A stretch of 64,000 nt of DNA from Aradus depressus (Eukaryota; Arthropoda; Insecta; Hemiptera; Aradidae). Positions 19,301 through 30,044 of the stretch are shown one piece after another. The notes under the pieces were generated by a model. The model searched no databases and had not been told where the DNA came from. It saw only the letters and a program-made list of their open reading frames with translations. The stretch spans positions 25,814,051 through 25,878,050 of the forward strand of contig OY759218.1 in assembly GCA_963662175.1 (NCBI GenBank), given 5' to 3'. Numbering within the stretch: the first letter of the stretch is position 1; each line of letters starts with the position of its first letter. A program made the translations under genes and the position numbers.

Positions 19301-22300
19301 GAGGTAACAAAGTTTTCTTCGATTAATTTTCCACAAATATTTATTACCTATTTTGGATGTCGAAGCTTAAATATGATCAAAGAGCAGTTAATAAACTATA
19401 TTAACTGTTGCCAATTTCATCATCTGTTTCGGCTCAAGCTATAAGCTATCAAGAAATTTTCCAACTTTTTTTTTATCGTTTTCCATTGTAACAGGGCCAC
19501 TATCACGATTTCCTCGATAAGGTAACTCATTTTCTCCGCTAAACATGATATGATCTATTTTTCACTTTTAAAACATTTTCAGCAGCGAGTAGGAAAACTT
19601 GTGGTAGCTTGATTCGGAGTGTTAGCTTGTGGTAGCTTGATTCGGAGTGTTAGCTTGAGGTGTGTTAGCTTGTGGTAGCTAGATTCAGAGTGTTTTCCAA
19701 ATGTATCAATTGTGCCTTTCCATTTTTACTTCCCCAGATATACGAAGTTATGTAATTGTACAAAAATCGAGGCCGAGTTTTCAACGGTAGTTCATGTTTT
19801 CCGAACTCCTGATTTCAAAAATGAAAAAAAAAAATCGTCGGTGAATCATTGGCAATGTACCTACTACGAATTAATCAATTACCTCCCCCCCCCCCCACCC
19901 CCCCCACCCGCCTTCAATACCAGTCCACCGATAATATTTAATAGTTGACTTATAGGGGCTCCTAAGGGTTTTGAATTGGGTCCCTCTTCCCTTCGGCCGA
20001 TATCGCTGAAATTTAACAGGTTGTGTGCTCAATGGGTTTTGAATTCAAATAGGAAATTTCATGTCGATAAATTCATTATAACGGCAATTATTTGTTTTTT
20101 AGCTAACCCTCTTCCTAACTCCCATCCCTTTGACCGATTTGGCTTGAAATCGATAGATGTTGTCCTTATGGGATCAGGTCACACTTACAAAATTTCGTGT
20201 CGATTAATTCATTCTATCGGCAGTTATTAGAATTTTTATGTTAAGCCTCACCCTAACTTCCTTCCTTTTGGTCGATTTGACTGAAAATCAATAAATGTCG
20301 TCATTAGATGGTTTTGGATTCATATGTACGATTTCGTGTTGATACATTCATTCTGTTGGGAGTTATCGTGTTCAGAGACACACGTCTGCCTGTGAACACG
20401 ATTATTTCCAACAAAATGAATGGTTCGACACGAAATTTCATATGTAAATTCAGAGCCCTCTAAGGACGACACCTATTGATTTTCAGCCAAACGGCCAAAT
20501 GGAAGGGGGATTACGGGGGAGGCTCAACACAAAAACTCTAATAACTGCCGTTCTAATGAATGTGTTGACACGAAATTTCATATCTAAATTCACGGCTTTA
20601 TAAGGACAACACCTATTAATTTTCAGCGGAATCATTCGAAAAAGAGGGGGCTCAACTTAAAAATCCCAATAACTGTATCAACATGAAATTTCATATTTAC
20701 ATTCAAAACCTCTTAAGGATGGACCTTTTAATTTTCCATGAAATCGGTCGAAGGGCTTAATAACTGTCGATGAAATGAATGTATTTTAGTTATTAGTTTA
20801 GTTATTTATTAGTTTGAGGATTCAGAAGCCACTATGTAAGACAAATATTGAATTTTAGTCTAAACGGTCGATTGGCTTTGGAGGGAGAGCGAAAACATAA
20901 TTGATTAATTTGTGCTGGGGAAGTATATAGCCAGTGATTCACCCAACTTCTTAAACGGTGACCGCTCCAATGATCCGATTTCTTGGTGTCCACTTTTTCC
21001 CACATTCTCTTCAGAGAACATTACACAATATTTATAAAATGCCCCATCCATTGATCTGTAGTAGGCCAACCATGGTCATCTTTTGTAACAAATTGGAATT
21101 TAAGTTTCTTTTAGATTCTCTTGCTGGGAAAGTAACTGTTGGATCTGTTACATATAAGCAGATCAACATTTTGAACTTCAAACTTACATCATTGTGCTTC
21201 AAGGAGGCCGTACAGACTTTTTGCAACCTCATGCCTGGGCTTTAACTACTAGCTCATATCGCCTACTACCAGAGCGACGAAAGAGCGCATGACTGTGGGA
21301 TTCCTAAATTTGTCCTACCCAGATTTATTCACCTAGGGTAGGGGTCGTTAAAGAGTACCTGAAATTGTACAAAATCAGGGCCATCGCTTTCCAAGGACGG
21401 CATGCTCAAGGTTTTTTCACAGATAAAAAACCTAAGGCCTTCAGCCGGGGTTCGAACCCGCGATCTAGAGTTCAGTAGTCGATACATAATATGATGCTCA
21501 TCAGGCCATGTGGCATTACGGCTGTGCTATCTGGGGTTTTGCCTCCGATTCTCCAATTCAGACATACCAGAATCGGGCCTTAAGGATAATCACCAGGTTT
21601 GTCCGAAACAAAACAGTCCATACTGATCTTCAGATCTCTGAGGTAAAAGAATGTCTGCCTATTCGTTACGTTAGTCTGTTGCGGACCATGACGTGTCATC
21701 TCTCACTGACGTTGGTCAGCCTCATTCAAATGTCAAGTGCTTTTCTTTTTGTTTGCTTTTAGGCAAATTGATTGTATATTATACAAAAATTGTCAATAAA
21801 TGAGTAAAAAAAAAGTTTGTAACAAAAAATTTTTAGCCCAATTTTTCGTAAATAATTAATTATTTATAAAATATGTATGGTCTAATCATTGCAAAATAAC
21901 CCTAATTTAATAGTGTTAGATTCAAATCTTTCCACCAAATAGGTCACGTCACATTAATGAGTATACTGGATTATTATTATTATCAGTTGTTTAGTGTTGA
22001 CATGTGATTGTCGTATATACCAAAAAGTCTAGTCCATTAGGTAATCTATATGAATGTACTTGTGTTATATTAAAAGTTATTTTCTCACATAATTATTTGC
22101 TTCCACCTAAAACGTATATATTAACAAATAGACTTATTAATAGTGTTTATTTATATTTTTTAATATATTAATTTTATTGATTTATTATTATTAGTATTGT
22201 ACATATATAAATATATAAATAAATAAATAAATATATATATATATATAAAATTATTATTTTGTATTATCGTATAATTATTATTTTGTACATATTCTTCATC

Positions 22301-24586
22301 CATTTTCGTAGACACTTCTAAATTTTATCTATTATTTTCTTTATATTTAATTATTATTGTATCTATTGCCATTCAGTATTTTAATTTGTCATATATACAT
22401 AATTGTCACCGTTTTGAATAAATAGGATATTCTAATTTTTGAATAAATAGGAAATTCAATAAACCGCATAAATTAAGAAAGAAGTTACCGTATTGATAAA
22501 TGTTACACCTTCATCTGCAATAAGTTTTTGTGTCTTCTTCATTGACTCCTGGAATTATAATGAAATTTTTAAAAAAGTTGCATTTTTAATATAATAATTA
22601 AACTGTACAAAAATATTGTCTACAATGCCTTGAAATAAGTTCGACAGGTGAGAATACTGACATCTTATGTAAAAATAATTTGCATAAATTATTTATACGT
22701 AGAGATGTCTCTGAGTGGAATGGTATTTGACTGAAGGGACAACGACATGGGAGATAGTCTTTGGGCATTTTCCAATTACCAAACTCTGTGCCTATCCTGT
22801 TATTGGTACACATATAAGATAGCAAAATACTTAGGGAGTGGTGGTGATAACCAGCCTGTCCCCTCATACTCGTATACTTCTACGTTCAGCTCTACTCTCC
22901 GTCTTCATCTGTCTGCACTGTTGTGCAGTGTAGAGGCAAAGCAGGATAGAGGGGGGGAGCACTCGGCTCTCACCCCCTGATGGGAGCCGGCAGGGTCCCT
23001 GGGGCTCAAAGACAACATTTTTTCTTATCTTATTGATTTTGTTGCACTTATTCTATTTTCATTAATTATAGTTATTACTCATTTTTTGTATATATTTCAT
23101 TTATACATATTTAATTTATTTATTATAATTATTTTTTTATATTTATTATTTTGTACATTTTAATTTATTTCGTTATCATAGACAATCTTTTCTTTTTTTT
23201 CTGCACTCTTTCTCTCATAATGATATCACATTTACTTATGGATATATTATAGAGATTTCAAATATTCAAAAAAAAAAATCCTAAAATAAATAATTACTCT
23301 CATAAACTTAAATAGTATGAAATGGATGAGTGAGAACTAAACAAAATTAGTAGCTGAATCGCCGACAATGTACTTCTCCAACTCGAATTATTTGAAATCA
23401 ACAACGTTTTCACTATCCCACTAAACTCCTTTCATGGATGAAAACAATCTGAATTTGGATTGATTGCAAACTTTTACTTATCTTACAATATCGGTACCCG
23501 GTTTTGCCGGGAAAATCACACGGGAAAATAAATCAAAAGATGGAGGGGGACATCGTTGATTTGTTGTTGAAAGTTACTATTTTGAGAGGGATCTATGTTG
23601 TTGTGTGGTTAGTTACTTTCCTAGAGGAGGGGTTTTAGTAACTGAGAAGAACCTTTAGAGTAACCAAGATAAAGTTTCTTCAGGGGGGGATTGAGACGCA
23701 AAACGCCAAGCAAGCAGAGCGGTGGGTTAGAGGCAGGGGCGTAGCTACCGCTATAGCAGTTGTAGCATTGATACAGAACATGCGTAAGCAAAAAATCGTA
23801 AAATGTTATCCATAGTCACATTGATAAAAGCCAAGCCCTAATGAATAGATAATAAAACACTCCGCAGCAGCTCTATATTATTCCGTCTCGGGAAAGTTAA
23901 CGATAGATAAGGTTTATAGGACAGTCAATATCCTTCTGAAAACCAGGAAATTCACATTGACTTGTAATTTTTTTACGGAAAAAATTGTCTCAACCCCTTA
24001 TTTTCATACATTCATCGAAAAATGTTCGTACAAGAACGGCTTTTTAAAAATATGTATTGTTGTTTTTGTTATTTTCAAATATATTTTGTTTATGCGAGTC
24101 TTATTTTTTGAAAAAGGGCCCCCAAGAAATTTTGATACAGGGCCCACTGGTTGGCGGCTGTATTAAATATATGTATAATTTAAGTAACTTATTGAAGACT
24201 GATCCTGGCTTGGAACCGAGTGCCCCGAAGAATGGTAGATTAGGCTTTATCCACACATGTCTATCCCTTCTCCCGTGATGAATAACCTTACATAATTTCG
24301 GTTATACTTCATCAATTTGAGTGAAACATACCCTGTCGTGATTGTCTATAAATTTTGTTTGTCATAAAGAACATCAAAACCGAATAATAACTTATTTTAT
24401 ACTACGCAAAAAGGGAAGTAAAAATATAGAAAGAAGTAATTAAGAATTAGAATACATAACACTGACAAGAGTGCCCAAAGTCACATCTTGGTCGTCGGTA
24501 ACAACAAGGATAAAGTTGGGTTGTTTACATTCAGCCAATGAGAAAACACATACTATCACAACACAAACCACACTACAACCACTCAT
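13366..24586 (-). CDS. GNS: N-acetylglucosamine-6-sulfatase (glucosamine (N-acetyl)-6-sulfatase), complete
   Basis: This lysosomal sulfatase removes 6-O-sulfate from N-acetylglucosamine ends of heparan and keratan sulfate. Exons on the minus strand: 24467-24586 (ATG at 24586), 22489-22548, 18779-18982, 18117-18269, 17950-17979, 17175-17348, 15504-15995, 14032-14148 and 13366-13542 (TGA at 13366-13368). Each is a whole number of codons and each junction is GT-AG. The total is 508 codons (human GNS has about 550). Features: a hydrophobic signal peptide (residues 1-20), [12 protein letters not shown] with metal-binding Asp31/Asp32, the sulfatase signature CCPSR with formylglycine Cys67, [30 protein letters not shown], and the Cys-rich C-terminal domain. 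Exon 5 has only ten codons and, with the start of exon 6, adds about 11 residues absent from vertebrate GNS. Exons 1-2 and the upstream DNA are duplicated at 40504-48576. The introns hold LINE, foldback and SINE insertions. Confidence 0.96.
13690..13872. repeat. Long inverted repeat with ribozyme-like centre (Penelope-type terminal repeat)
   Basis: The arms 13690-13756 and 13806-13872 are near-perfect reverse complements of about 67 bp, separated by 49 nt. The right arm and what follows it ('tttcacaatatctctgcaa.aatgt') match the sequence downstream of the Penelope-like ORF at 29886-30030. This is therefore a solo terminal repeat of that retroelement with an inverted partial copy, a common Penelope arrangement. 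It lies in GNS intron 8. Confidence 0.7.
13776..13815 (+). ncRNA. Hammerhead-ribozyme-like motif
   Basis: The order of elements is that of a type I hammerhead. Stem I strand TGTGG (13776-13780) can pair with CCATA (13811-13815). The core CTGAAGA (13781-13787) fits CUGANGA. Stem II is GGTA/TACC closed by the GNRA loop GCAA (13789-13800). GAAA (13801-13804) follows, then a minimal stem III (G-TA-C) and a CTC cleavage triplet (13808-13810). One extra T (13788) lies between the core and stem II, and stem III is very short, so single-unit activity is uncertain. Penelope-like elements are known to carry hammerheads of minimal form. Confidence 0.5.
14779..14930. repeat. Imperfect inverted repeat (MITE-like) in GNS intron 7
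   Basis: The inner arms AAAAATGGAGGGA (14805-14817) and TCCCTCCATTTT (14859-14870) pair. Looser complementarity continues outward to 'caattaaataatata' and 'tatggtaattg'. The size and structure fit a small non-autonomous DNA transposon. No target duplication is certain. Confidence 0.45.
16215..16905. repeat. Short-form copy of the dispersed foldback repeat family
   Basis: The stretch opens with 'ggggaagttatgtaat' and 'gagttttcaacgga.tttcat' and then shows repeated 'cgaaattt.atatgtgaatcc' and 'cgacatctattg' wording. These match the larger element at 19720-20960. This copy has only the right-hand half of that structure and ends near 'gctggggaagaaccgtgattcactga'. It lies in GNS intron 6. It contains no protein-coding frame. 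Confidence 0.6.
17390..17790 (-). mobile_element. Jockey-type LINE ORF1 (gag-like) fragment with zinc knuckle
   Basis: On the minus strand a frame reads [18 protein letters not shown] (Cys to Cys at 17730-17687). This is the last CCHC knuckle and ANYRGC signature of Jockey-clade ORF1 nucleocapsid proteins. A frameshift follows, and the downstream Gln/Ser/Pro-rich stretch continues in another frame (17689-17396). It is a degenerate insertion in GNS intron 5, between exons 17950-17979 and 17175-17348. Confidence 0.6.
19598..19692. repeat. 28-bp minisatellite, about 3.5 units
   Basis: The unit CTTGTGGTAGCTTGATTCGG plus AGTGTTAG is repeated twice exactly, followed by a shortened unit (15 nt) and a diverged one. 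It lies at the left edge of the large foldback element in GNS intron 2. Confidence 0.8.
19720..20960. repeat. Large foldback element built of about 140-bp tandem units
   Basis: The left half (about 19842-20372) and right half (about 20386-20943) are imperfect reverse complements about a centre near 20378 ('cgtgttca...tgaacacga'). Within each half a unit of about 140 bp recurs. In the left half 'ccgatttggcttgaaatcgatagatgt' is followed 140 bp later by 'tcgatttgactgaaaatcaataaatgt'. The outer ends pair 'ggtgaatca.tggc' with 'gccagtgattcacc'. Related copies are at 16215-16905 and 26850-27350. It encodes no protein. Confidence 0.65.
21238..21512 (-). repeat. tRNA-derived SINE copy
   Basis: A minus-strand SINE copy in GNS intron 2. 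The B-box 'gggttcgaaccccgg' (complement near 21450) and the body words (gacggcatgctcaagg, cctagggtaggggtc, on the plus strand) match the family. It directly abuts the LINE 3' end that follows. Confidence 0.75.
21500..21830 (+). mobile_element. Jockey-type LINE 3' end (RT thumb region, 3' UTR, poly-A)
   Basis: A frame at 21508-21762 reads [32 protein letters not shown] and LQISEVKE. This is the conserved segment C-terminal to the Jockey reverse transcriptase. After the stop there is 'gtcaataaatgagtaaaaaaaaag' (about 21790-21815), an AATAAA signal and an A-tract, which marks the true 3' terminus. The copy is strongly 5'-truncated. Segmental duplication copy A starts about 40 bp downstream. Confidence 0.8.
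22560..24460. other. GNS intron 1
   Basis: AT-rich intron inside duplication copy A. It holds a degenerate Helitron-type hairpin (TACCCGGTTTTGCCGGG at about 23499) and several short frames (22598-22980, 23957-24278) that lack any domain. A local GC-rich patch lies at 22850-23010. No other gene is supported. Confidence 0.5.
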
Positions 24587-25080
24587 AGCTGTAACTAGCA
24601 ACTAAGAGTAGTAATACACCGGCAGGTTATCCTATAGCTATAGGGCACGCCAGGTTACGAATTGGTAAAATAACTAAAAGCATGAACCTAAACAATATAT
24701 ATTAACTAAGTGAACAAGAAATATCATTTTAGTTCATTGTTCTAGTCGGATAATGATTTTATTTACTAAATGAAAATTCGCGCAATTTTAATAAGATAAC
24801 ATCTATCTGAAAGAGAAAAATGTTAATCCTCCCGTAGGTCCATGTAATGAAGCAGTACAGGTTATAAAGAATCATTGAGCGAAAAAAGAGACGATAACCT
24901 GACATCTCACCAATAACCGCATGATAACCTCCAGCATGATTAGTTTATATTGATTTTATCCAATTATTATTGATAGAATTTTTATTTTTATTTGGTTATA
25001 GAATAAGAAAAATAATTCAGACAAGAACGATGAATGAAAATGTTATCCCTTTTTTTACTTAGTTTTGTGATAGTGTAATA
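24587..25080. promoter_or_regulatory. GNS upstream region
   Basis: This DNA lies directly 5' of the GNS start codon (minus strand) and must contain its leader and promoter. No core promoter motif stands out. The first 200 bp or so are almost identical in copy B (43158-43345), so the duplicated exon 1 probably kept the proximal promoter. Copy B lacks the part beyond about 24778. Confidence 0.35.
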
Positions 25081-25089
25081 ATAGTTTCG

Positions 25090-25730
25090 AGGACACCGAG
25101 GTCAGAGTTCAAGATCGGGGGTTCAAAACCCGGCAGAGGCCCTGAGGCTTTTTATATGGGAGGTGAAAAAACCTTGAGCACGACTTCGGATGGGATGTCA
25201 AGCGATGGTCCCGAGCCTGTACGATGTCAGGTACTCGTTAAAGACCTCTCTCTATCCTAGGTGGATAAACCTGGGTAATCAAAATTAAGAACTCCCACAG
25301 AAGAGACGGGCTCTAGTTCACCAGAGCGAAGAAAGAGAGCTCTGGTAGTAGGCAATATGACCTCGTAGTTAGTTTTAATGACTCATGCCCGGGCTCTGAC
25401 TACAAGATCATATCGCCTACAACCCCAGCGCTCTTTCGTCACTCAGCTGGACATGAGCCGGGGAGTCCTAAACTTTTATTCACCTAGGGTAGAGGTCTTT
25501 AACGAGTTGACATCGAACAGACTCGGGACCATCGCTTATTGTCCCATCCGAAGGACGGCATGTTTAAGTTTTTTTCACCCCCCAGATACAATAAAATAAG
25601 GGTCTCGGCTGGGTTTCGAACCCGCGATCTTGTACTCAATAAGCAAGCAAGCATACCTCTGAGCTATCGGCGCCCTCTGACCTCGTAGTTAAAGCCCGGA
25701 TATGAGTCACAATAACGAACTAACTAACGT
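25090..25730. repeat. Nested SINE pair: minus-strand SINE inserted in the tail of a plus-strand SINE
   Basis: The outer SINE runs from about 25090 to 25371 and resumes at 25678-25730 (tail 'cacaataacgaactaacta'). A full-length SINE in opposite orientation (about 25372-25677) interrupts it, flanked by a 14-bp target-site duplication TGACCTCGTAGTTA (25358-25371 and 25678-25691). The inner copy has a clear tRNA-like head on the minus strand: A-box region 'gatagctcagaggtatgc' and B-box 'gggttcgaaaccc'. The family body is about 300 bp. Confidence 0.85.
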
Positions 25731-25889
25731 TTCATGTTCCGTTTAACTTATGTTTTGATTGGAAATTTCTCCAGGGATACTGGCTATCGATTGAAATAAA
25801 GTTATCTAATATAAATAGAAATATATAGGTAGGTATATATATTTTTTATTAGATTAGGTCGTTCCTTGTCTTGTTTTCTTCTATTTAAT

Positions 25890-26290
25890 TATAATCATGG
25901 AACTGAAAGGAGAAAAATTGGTGGTGCTGGTGCAGAAAAGACCGGCCATTTACAATTGGAGATTAAAGTTGAACCATCAGTCTGAAGGACATCACTCTCC
26001 AGGATTTCTCCAGAATGTTCCTCAGAGTCGAAATAAGGTCTATCGTCGACCTTCTAGGCCTGAAACCCCATTGATATTCTCCGCGACCAACCCCTCCACC
26101 TGATCTCGTTTACCTTTTCATGAGGATTATAGAAAAGGTGGTGTAGCTAGATCCCGTGGTATTTTCCGGAGTCCAGCTTGCTCCCTTCTTGTGGATCGAA
26201 CTGATCACCGCGGTCGACCTCTCCTTCGGCATTTCCTGTCACCGTTAACTTCTCCCCTCCATATTTGAGAAACTCCACTACTAGCACTTA
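25890..26290 (-). mobile_element. LINE reverse transcriptase fragment, copy A
   Basis: This is the copy A counterpart of the better-preserved frame at 44339-44082, and here the frame is interrupted. It corresponds to the finger/palm start of a LINE RT. No endonuclease or rest of the RT is attached. Confidence 0.6.
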
Positions 26291-26306
26291 GTAGTGGAGT
26301 TTCTCA
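26266..26306. repeat. Perfect hairpin, 18-bp arms, 5-nt loop
   Basis: The arms TGAGAAACTCCACTACTA (26266-26283) and 26289-26306 are exact reverse complements around GCACT. The same hairpin is present unaltered in copy B (44373-44413). The text before it (cctccatatttgagaaa) resembles that before the 10797 hairpin (cccacatattgagaaag), and in both places it sits beside a LINE fragment. Confidence 0.8.
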
Positions 26307-26849
26307 GAAACTAGACAAATGTAAAGCGTTCAGAACGAGGCCAGCCGGATGCTATTGAGCACATTTGCACTTTTCCTGCTCCACTATTTTAATGCTGAAC
26401 ATAAATGCGCCGAAGGCTCTCGCCCATGCCCCGCTGAAGATAGAATCTGACCTTCTAAAAATAAGAACAACTTGCAACTGAAATTGAGCTTGATGAGAAC
26501 ATCAGTAAGTTAGTTCCATAGAACAGGGAGGGTTCGAGACACCTATTACTTCGCTCTGGCCCCAGCATTGGACTCTACCAGAGACTGGCTTCCTGTGCTG
26601 TTGCCAGCAACCACAACCACTATGAATCCACCTCAGTTGATGGGAAGCAACCACCCCCGTAGGCATTTTAACTAAGATTGTAGTAAACAGGATGGGGGCG
26701 GCATCATCAAAAGTGCTCCTTAGATCATGCGATGCGAACAGACCTCATATGTTGTACATAACCGAACGACAATTCGTTTGGCGATCAGGACAATCTAGGG
26801 AACTAGATGTTAAAGCCCCACCTTTAACCTTTGAGATAGAAAAAAAGAA

Positions 26850-27350
26850 CATTTTTTGCTGAATCACCGGCAATATTTTTTATTTATTTATTTTTTTTTT
26901 CCCAGAAGACGGAGTCTGAGTGTGGGAGGGGGAGCAGTCAGCTAGGACTGTACCTGAATATATGAAAAGTGTCTTACTTATATGAACTTCTGAATTCACA
27001 TACGAAATTTCGTGCCGAAATATTCATTCCGTGGAGAGTTATTAGAGGTCTTGGAATTAAGCCCCCTCCCTCCTCCTTTCTTGCCGATTTCGGCTGAAGA
27101 TAATTTCGTGACGATACATTCATTCATTCAACTTTCGTTAAGGGTTTGGAGTTGATCCTCCTCATTAAATCCTCTCCACCTTTCCTTTAAGCCTATTTCG
27201 CTCAAAACCAATAGGGTCTTAGTCTAGGAGGTCTGAATCCACTTATAAAATTTTAAGACGATATATTCTATCAGAGTTACCTTGAAATTCCGGAGAAAAC
27301 TCAACACTTTTTGACAGCTTACATAACTTCCCCTATACTACGTATAATTG
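26850..27350. repeat. Copy of the dispersed foldback repeat family
   Basis: It shares 'gctgaatcaccggcaata', 'gaattcacatacgaaatttcgtgccga', 'gattcattccgtggagagttatta' style units and the end 'ataacttcccctata' with 19720-20960. Two units of about 140 bp can be traced. The copy B equivalent is 45020-45490. Confidence 0.6.
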
Positions 27351-29142
27351 GGGAGGTAATGAAACACAATGAAAAACAAACCATTCTAAAGAATTCTTTT
27401 ATAGAATACATTGGTTCAATACAAGTTCCAAAATAGAAAATCATAAAGTTATTTTAGCATATATCAACAATAATATTCTTAAAAGCCATTCATTCATAGA
27501 AGTTGGGTTTTATTTATTTTTCTTGAATCTTGGCTATAACTGTTTGTCTAGGATTGGAAGGCGCGAGGTGAGAAAAGTGGGGGAACCGGTGATAGAGGTG
27601 AGAAAAGCGAGATTTTGGATGGATGAGTAGAATGTATCGCATTATCTTTCTTACAACTGAAGCCACCATATGTTTTCACATATTTTGTATATAATGTAAT
27701 AATGTGGTAGGTAAGGTATAGTGGGAGACGGTTAAGTGCGCCTTCCAGTCGCCGAAAGACAATAGTTTTGCATTATTTCCAGTCCTTTCTTTGTTTAGGA
27801 AATATTCTAACGATTCGTAGAAAAAAATAAAATAAATAAAAATGCACATCTCAAAACAGACAAAAAAAAAAGAAAATAAAGGTTGATGAAAAATAAGCAT
27901 ATACGAAATAGTTTGTGTAATGAGTAGATTGTTAAAAATAAACAGAACAATTATTTAAAAAATAATAAAAGCAATTTTAAAATAGACAATGTTTCTTACT
28001 GACATCTACTGGTAACAAAAGTTTGTACTAAAATTATATAGACTTTTTTTAAACCTAGATATATGTGTATGTAAATAAAAAAAAATTAATTAGACGTTTT
28101 ATTTTTCTCTCTTCACGACGTTTTTGAAACGATCTTCATTTACAACCATTTAAGCTAAGTTCATTTCTATGAAAGTAGTGTAATCTATATAAAAAATTAT
28201 GAATAGTTAATTCTTATGGATACATTTCATACGTATACATCTGCTTCTTATAAATACAAATATTTAATATATTTCAATTATTAATGTAAGAAAAAATGGA
28301 ATGTTAATGAACGAAGCTACTGAGATTTCTAAAAACGCTTGAGGGTCGTTCCACATCAAATAGACCAATTTACAGATACTCCGTGCCTTCATGTTTCAGA
28401 TTTGAGTAATATTTATCTCTCCAATAGATGCTACCAAATTTGAGCCCAGAACATTTTTTTAAATCGAAAACCAGGTTACGAGCGCAGTTTAAAGTTGAGG
28501 GGAGGTAGACAGACAAAGGGCACAAGAGTTGATACTTAACTTGATGTTCGATTACTCCGCTTTATATGCTCAGATAAGTATGGTTTTGTTATCAAATGAC
28601 AGGTGAGAAACTGAACTTTACAATGACCTAATTAAAGAGTGATTATATAATAATATTTTTAAAAAAACATACAAAAGGGATAGTTAGGGATTCACAAAAT
28701 GTACGTCGTCGCAAAAACTACTTTATTTATTATTTTTTTAATATTGTTAACATTTATGTTGAAAAAGCAAAAATACTTCTTATTTTTTACAGTTTTATAT
28801 TAGGTCCTACAGACGTGAAGTTGACTTATTTTCTAGACTGGGACATCCGAAAAATATGCAATGAAAATACTTACATTAATTAAATGACTAATGACTATTT
28901 GTAGTATTTCCGATATGACAATTTGAGATTTCAACATTTTTATATTTCTAGAATCTACTGACCCATTGTAACTTAATAAACATTTAAATTATTTTTATTT
29001 TATCTGATTTATTTATTATTTATTTCTTATTTTTGTTATTCCTATTCTAAGCCCGAATTGAGGGATTAACTGATCTTCAAATACAAAAGAAAATACTCTA
29101 AATTAGAAGTTCCTAACCTGTTTTAGTATGAAAAACGTTTAG
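27351..29142. other. AT-rich remainder of duplication copy A, no gene seen
   Basis: Short frames such as 27676-27900 (minus) have no recognisable domain. Bases 27540-27625 share wording with 57500-57580 (gaaggcgcgaggtgag...tgggggaac), which marks a low-copy dispersed repeat. Bases 28320-28500 hold another widespread wording (ggtcgttccacatcaaat). Confidence 0.4.
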
Positions 29143-30035
29143 GCTTTTGAGAAACCCTTGGGTTTATCAATTAAATTGCAACTCTTGCAACCTAGTCTAT
29201 ACAGGACAAACTGGGAGACAATTCAAACAAAGACTCAAAGAACATATATCAGAAATAGATACTAACATGGACACAACACACAACATAACAAAATCAACAT
29301 TTGCACAACACATCAACCAACACAAACATACGTTTGATAAAGACACAGGCATAAAATACCTTCATTTCTGCGAAAAAAGCACATTGCTCAACTCATTAGA
29401 ACAATTAGAAATAAACAGAACTTTAAAAAATGGAAATTGTATGAACGACCAAACCAATCTAAAATATTCCCCTTTACTGTCACCAATAATATGACCCTCC
29501 AGTCGATGTGCACAGGTACGTTTAAATATACATAGAATTTACCAATATATATATATATATAGATATATGATTTATCTGAATCTTGCCAATAGATATATTT
29601 ATATAATTTACAGTATAATAATTTTAATTAAGTTGTAACTGGAACCAATTATTTTTGATTTGTTAATGTTATATTATTCGCCTGTTCATTGTTAATGCTT
29701 TATACCTAGATCTTAGAAGGGGTCACACATTTGAAATATGGGGACCGCCTTGTCATAAAATATCTCACAGCTTGACAATTTAGCTTAGTTAGGAATGTCT
29801 GACGTCATGGGGAACACCAGTAGGGAGGGTAATGGGTTCCTCGAGAGGCTGACATTCTGAAAATTAACTTAGTCTTATCTCTTATGCTTTTGGCTGAGGA
29901 TGGTAGAAATACCGAAAGTACTCCCATGTATATGTATATAGTTAGTGAAATTAGACAATATATCAAATAAACAAGTTTTATTTTATTTTTCAAGTCCATT
30001 TGAATTATTTCACAATATCTCTGCAATAATGTCAG
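29143..30035 (+). mobile_element. 5'-truncated Penelope-like element with GIY-YIG endonuclease domain
   Basis: The frame 29147-29494 encodes a 115-residue fragment, YQLNCNSCNLVYTGQTGRQF, then KQRLKEH. This is the GIY-YIG nuclease module with the Cys pair typical of Penelope-like elements (canonical YIG is YTG here). The nuclease nicks target DNA for reverse transcription. The reverse transcriptase that should precede it is absent, and the copy begins exactly where duplication copy A ends. About 390 bp after the stop comes a terminal-repeat block (29886-30030) shared with 13781-13900, including the hammerhead-like motif. A LINE origin is less likely because of the GIY-YIG type nuclease. Confidence 0.8.
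29889..29938 (+). ncRNA. Hammerhead-ribozyme-like motif of the Penelope-like element
   Basis: The core CTGAGGA (29894-29900) fits CUGANGA. Stem II is GGTA/TACC with GNRA loop GAAA. GAAA (29924-29927), a minimal stem III and the cleavage triplet CTC (29931-29933) follow. Stem I is only TGG/CCA here, weaker than in the 13776 copy. The loop base differs from that copy (GAAA versus GCAA) while the GNRA pattern is kept. One extra T sits before stem II. Confidence 0.5.
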
Positions 30036-30044
30036 TTTTCATTA

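Larger units (their letters stand above)
21868..29143. repeat. Segmental duplication, copy A
   Basis: From 'atatgtatggtctaatcatt' to 'cgtttaggcttttgag' this segment is repeated in direct orientation at 40504-48576 with only scattered substitutions and small indels. It carries GNS exons 1 and 2, the GNS upstream region and a set of older repeats. Relative to copy B it lacks the equivalents of about 47071-48056 and 48113-48380, and it keeps about 450 bp (24778-25227) that copy B has lost. Its right edge coincides with the truncated Penelope-like element. Confidence 0.92.
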
